In this document: in pieces, positions 60,993-64,000 of the stretch
Position numbering within the stretch: the first letter of the stretch is position 1
Layout of the letters: each line of letters starts with the position of its first letter
Source of the DNA: Rhodoferax sp.
Lineage (GTDB): Bacteria > Pseudomonadota > Gammaproteobacteria > Burkholderiales > Burkholderiaceae_C
Direction: 5' to 3'
Assembly: GCF_023700745.1 (NCBI RefSeq)
Contig: NZ_JAMPYG010000008.1
Location: 62,001 to 126,000 of the forward strand
DNA: 64,000 bases
The notes under the pieces: generated by a model
The model's database searches: none
What the model was told of the DNA's origin: nothing
The model's input: the letters and a program-made list of their open reading frames with translations, nothing else
Position numbers and translations under genes: made by a program

Positions 60993-62158
60993 ACGGCACC
61001 TCAAAGCACAAAGACGGGAATGGACCACTGCAGACCGACCTGCGCCATTTTGATCTGCGGCGCTTGATGGCCCTGGTGTCCAAGGAAAGCTACCAGGCGC
61101 TGCGCGACCCCTCGACGCTGCTGATCGCGTTCGTGCTCCCGGTGGTGTTGCTGCTGCTGTTCGCCTATGCGGTGTCGCTGGATGCGAAGGATGTCCGTGT
61201 CGGCGTGGTGCTGGAGTCGCCCGGTGCTGCGGCGCAAGAGCTCGCGGCGGCCTTTGCCGGCACCCGGTTCCTGGATGCCCACTTCGCCCATGACCGGCGC
61301 GAAGTGGCCGATCAGCTGGTCTCAGGCCACCTGCGCGGCTACGTGGTGATTCCGCAGGATTTCGAGCAGCGTCTGACCCGGGGCGGCAGCGAGCCGCTGG
61401 TGCAGATCGTCACCGACGGCTCCTACCCCAATACTGCCAATTACGTCGAAAACTACGCCCGCGGCGTGGTTCAGTCCTGGCGCGCCGGGCTGGATGTCGC
61501 GGCGCCTGCGCAGGCCGTCATGCTGGAACCGCGCTACTGGTTCAACCCCGAGCTGGAAAGCCGCCGCGCACTGATCCCCGGCGCCATCGCCATCGTCATG
61601 ACCATCATCGGCACCATGCTGACTGCACTGGTGGTGGCGCGCGAATGGGAACGCGGCACCATGGAGGCAGTGCTGTCCACACCTGCCTCGGTGGCCGAAA
61701 TCCTGATCGGCAAGCTGCTGCCGTACTTCGTCCTAGGCATGCTGTCCACGCTGGGTGCGGCGGCGCTGGCGGTGCTCGTGTTCGGCGTCCCGATGCGTGG
61801 CTCCTTGCTGTCCCTGTTGCTCTTGTCGGCGGTGTTCATGGTGCCGGCACTGGGCCAGGGCCTGCTGATTTCTTCCTTGGCACGCAACCAGTTCCTGGCC
61901 GCGCAGATCGCGCTGTTCACGGGTTTTCTACCGGCTTTCATGCTGTCGGGCTTTCTGTATGAGATCGACGCGATGCCCGCGCCAATCCGGGCCATCACCC
62001 GGGTTGTTCCGGCGCGCTATTTCGTCGATTCGCTCAAGACCGTGTTCTTGGCCGGCGACATCTGGGCCGTGTTCCTGCCCAACCTGGCGGCCATGGCGGC
62101 GATCGGGGTGCTGTTCTTCGTGATCGCCAAGCGCGCCACGCGCAAGAACCTGGAGTGA
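60989..62158 (+). CDS. ABC-2 type permease (YbhS-like)
   Basis: VSKESYQALRDPSTLLIAFVLPVVLLLLFAYAVSLD; REWERGTMEAVLSTPASVAEILIGKLLPYF; ATGA overlap. Confidence 0.92.
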
Positions 62159-62162
62159 CGCG

Positions 62163-63281
62163 ATGTTGACTTCCGCATTCTCGTTCACCCGCCTGCGCGC
62201 CCAGTTCATCAAGGAAGTGCTCAGCGTCCTGCGCGATCCGCGCAGCCGCATGGTGGTGTTCGTGCCGCCGATCCTGCAGTTGCTGGTGTTCGCCTTTGCC
62301 GCGACGCTGGAAGTGCGCAACGTCGATATCGCCGTCTACGATCAGGATGCGGGGCGGTGGTCGCACGAGCTGGTACAGCGCCTGGACAGCGCCCGCTTCA
62401 TCACCCACGTCCGGCATGTCGACAGCCAGCAGCAGCTGCACGAGCTGATCGACCGTGGCGAGGTGATCGCCGCGCTCGCGATTCCCGTGGATTTCTCGCG
62501 CTCCATCGCCGCCGGCGAAAGTGGCCGCGCACAGGTACTGGTCGATGGCCGGCGCAGCAACTCCGGGCAGATCACCGTCGCCTACCTCTCCACCATTGCG
62601 GCCGATGTTGGTGCCGAGGTCGTGCCCGACGCCCAAGCACCGACGCCTGTGGTGGTGCGCCACTGGTTCAACCCGAATCTGGTCTACCGCTGGTTCATCG
62701 TGCCCGGCCTGACGGGCATCCTGGCGCTGTTCAGCGCGCTGCTCATCACCTCGCTGTCGATCGCGCGCGAACGTGAACTCGGCACCTTCGACCAGTTGCT
62801 GGTGTCGCCCACCTCTACGCCCGAAATCATCATCTCCAAGTCACTGCCGGCACTTGCCATTGGCACCTTGCTGGGCCTGTTCATGATCAGCGCGGGCGTA
62901 TTCCTGTTCGGCATCCCGTTTACGGGCTCGTTTGCACTCCTGCTCGCCAGTCTGGTGCTGTTCATCCTGTCGGTGGTCGGCATCGGTCTGATGATTTCCG
63001 CGGTCAGCATGACGCAGCAGCAGGCCATCCTGGGCGCGTTCGCCATCGGCGTGCCGGCGGTGCTGATGTCAGGCTTTGCGACGCCTGTGGAAAACATGCC
63101 CGTCGTTCTGCAATGGCTGGCTCAGGCCATTCCGCTGACCCACTTCCTCATCATCGTCGAAGGCAGCTTTCTCAAGGCCATGCCGCCCGGTGACATTCTC
63201 GCCAGCCTGTGGCCGCTGGCGGTCATCGCCCTCGCCACGCTGACGATGGCCACCGTATTCATCCGAGGACGCCTGCAATGA
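62163..63281 (+). CDS. ABC-2 type permease (YbhR-like)
   Basis: LSVLRDPRSRMVVFVPPILQLLVFAFAATLEV; ARERELGTFDQLLVSPTSTPEIIISKSLPALAIG. Confidence 0.92.
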   Translation: MLTSAFSFTRLRAQFIKEVLSVLRDPRSRMVVFVPPILQLLVFAFAATLEVRNVDIAVYDQDAGRWSHELVQRLDSARFITHVRHVDSQQQLHELIDRGEVIAALAIPVDFSRSIAAGESGRAQVLVDGRRSNSGQITVAYLSTIAADVGAEVVPDAQAPTPVVVRHWFNPNLVYRWFIVPGLTGILALFSALLITSLSIARERELGTFDQLLVSPTSTPEIIISKSLPALAIGTLLGLFMISAGVFLFGIPFTGSFALLLASLVLFILSVVGIGLMISAVSMTQQQAILGAFAIGVPAVLMSGFATPVENMPVVLQWLAQAIPLTHFLIIVEGSFLKAMPPGDILASLWPLAVIALATLTMATVFIRGRLQ

Positions 63282-64000
63282 AATCCAAGACCCGCACTCC
63301 CTTTCTTCGCTCAACCATCACCGGCCTGCCCCCTGGGCGCGTGCGTCCGCTCGCATTGGCCCTGTCCTGCGTGCTGCTGACTGCCTGCGCAACCGTGGGC
63401 CCCGGCTACCGCGAGCCGCCACCGGTCGACGTCGGCAGCGGCTGGACCTTGCCGTTGGCAAGCGAATCCCAGTCCGCAGACTTGAGCCAATGGTGGTCTG
63501 TACTGGACGATCCAGTCCTCGATCGCCTGATGGCCACGGCGCTGGCACAGAACCTGGATCTGCGCCAGGCTGCGGCACGCATCGATGAGGCACGCGCCCT
63601 GCGCGATCGTGTGGCCGGCGACCGGCTTCCAACCGTCGGCGCTGGAGCCAGCGTCAACCGGCGCCGTCAAAGCGAGAACGGCCCCTTGCCCGTAGGCGCC
63701 ATCCCCGGTCTTGACGCCACGCAGACCATCTACGACGCGGGCTTCGACGCGGCCTGGGAGGCCGACTTGTTCGGGGCCAAGCGGCGCGCCCTGGAAGGCG
63801 CCAGCGCCCGCCTGCAGGCGACCGAAGCCGAAGCACAGGGCGTACGCATGCGTATCGTGGCCGAGGTCGCGCGCACCTGGTTCACCGCCGTCGGCGCCCG
63901 CTACGAGTTGCACGCACAACAGGCCACGCTGGATACGCTGCAGCAGACCTTTGAATTGGTGCGCCTGCGGCATGCGCTGGGCGACGCGTCGGCCGCCGAT
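63278..64000 (+). CDS. Outer-membrane efflux lipoprotein (NodT family), truncated at window end
   Basis: Open frame from ATG 63278 (ATGA overlap): lipobox LLTACATVGPGYREPP; SQWWSVLDDPVLDRLMATALAQNLDLRQAAARIDEARA; DLFGAKRRALEGA. Confidence 0.92.
   Translation, partial: MKSKTRTPFLRSTITGLPPGRVRPLALALSCVLLTACATVGPGYREPPPVDVGSGWTLPLASESQSADLSQWWSVLDDPVLDRLMATALAQNLDLRQAAARIDEARALRDRVAGDRLPTVGAGASVNRRRQSENGPLPVGAIPGLDATQTIYDAGFDAAWEADLFGAKRRALEGASARLQATEAEAQGVRMRIVAEVARTWFTAVGARYELHAQQATLDTLQQTFELVRLRHALGDASAAD

Overview
The window is 64 kb of a GC-rich chromosome, most likely betaproteobacterial (Burkholderiales/Comamonadaceae-like by gene content; this is inference). It is dense in housekeeping and catabolic genes. 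Landmarks: NUDIX-MBL hydrolase, mtfA-like, an S4/pseudouridine-synthase-like protein, ddpX-like, nhaR-like LysR, an IscR-like regulator, RNase P RNA (minus strand), cysM, htpX, a glutarate/glutaryl-CoA cluster (LysR, gcdH, CaiB/BaiF CoA-transferase), ygiD/ypfH-like, cytochrome b561 with two YceI proteins, a ClC channel, an ABC-F ATPase, ald, mmsA with an omega-aminotransferase, pckG, threonine dehydratase, a GMC oxidoreductase, a GspE/PilB-like ATPase with SrkA kinase, a fatty-acid beta-oxidation operon and an ABC exporter. The right end (about 55.6-64 kb) looks like an accessory junction: a decayed IS630-type transposase, a fused phaC/phaB relic, then a TetR-HlyD-ABC-ABC2-ABC2-NodT efflux operon cut by the window edge. 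The most unusual signals are: (i) two long hairpins between gcdH and its CoA-transferase that share a perfect inverted ~32-nt core but have unrelated, individually self-complementary stems; (ii) a palindrome-rich ORF-less segment ending in a perfect intrinsic terminator (candidate sRNA) at 19.98-20.16 kb; (iii) a REP-like doublet translated in-frame inside an enzyme; (iv) an IscR-like protein missing most Fe-S ligands and a pseudouridine-synthase-like protein whose catalytic Asp position reads Glu. No CRISPR array, prophage or clear defence system was seen. All assignments come from reading the sequence; no database search was run.
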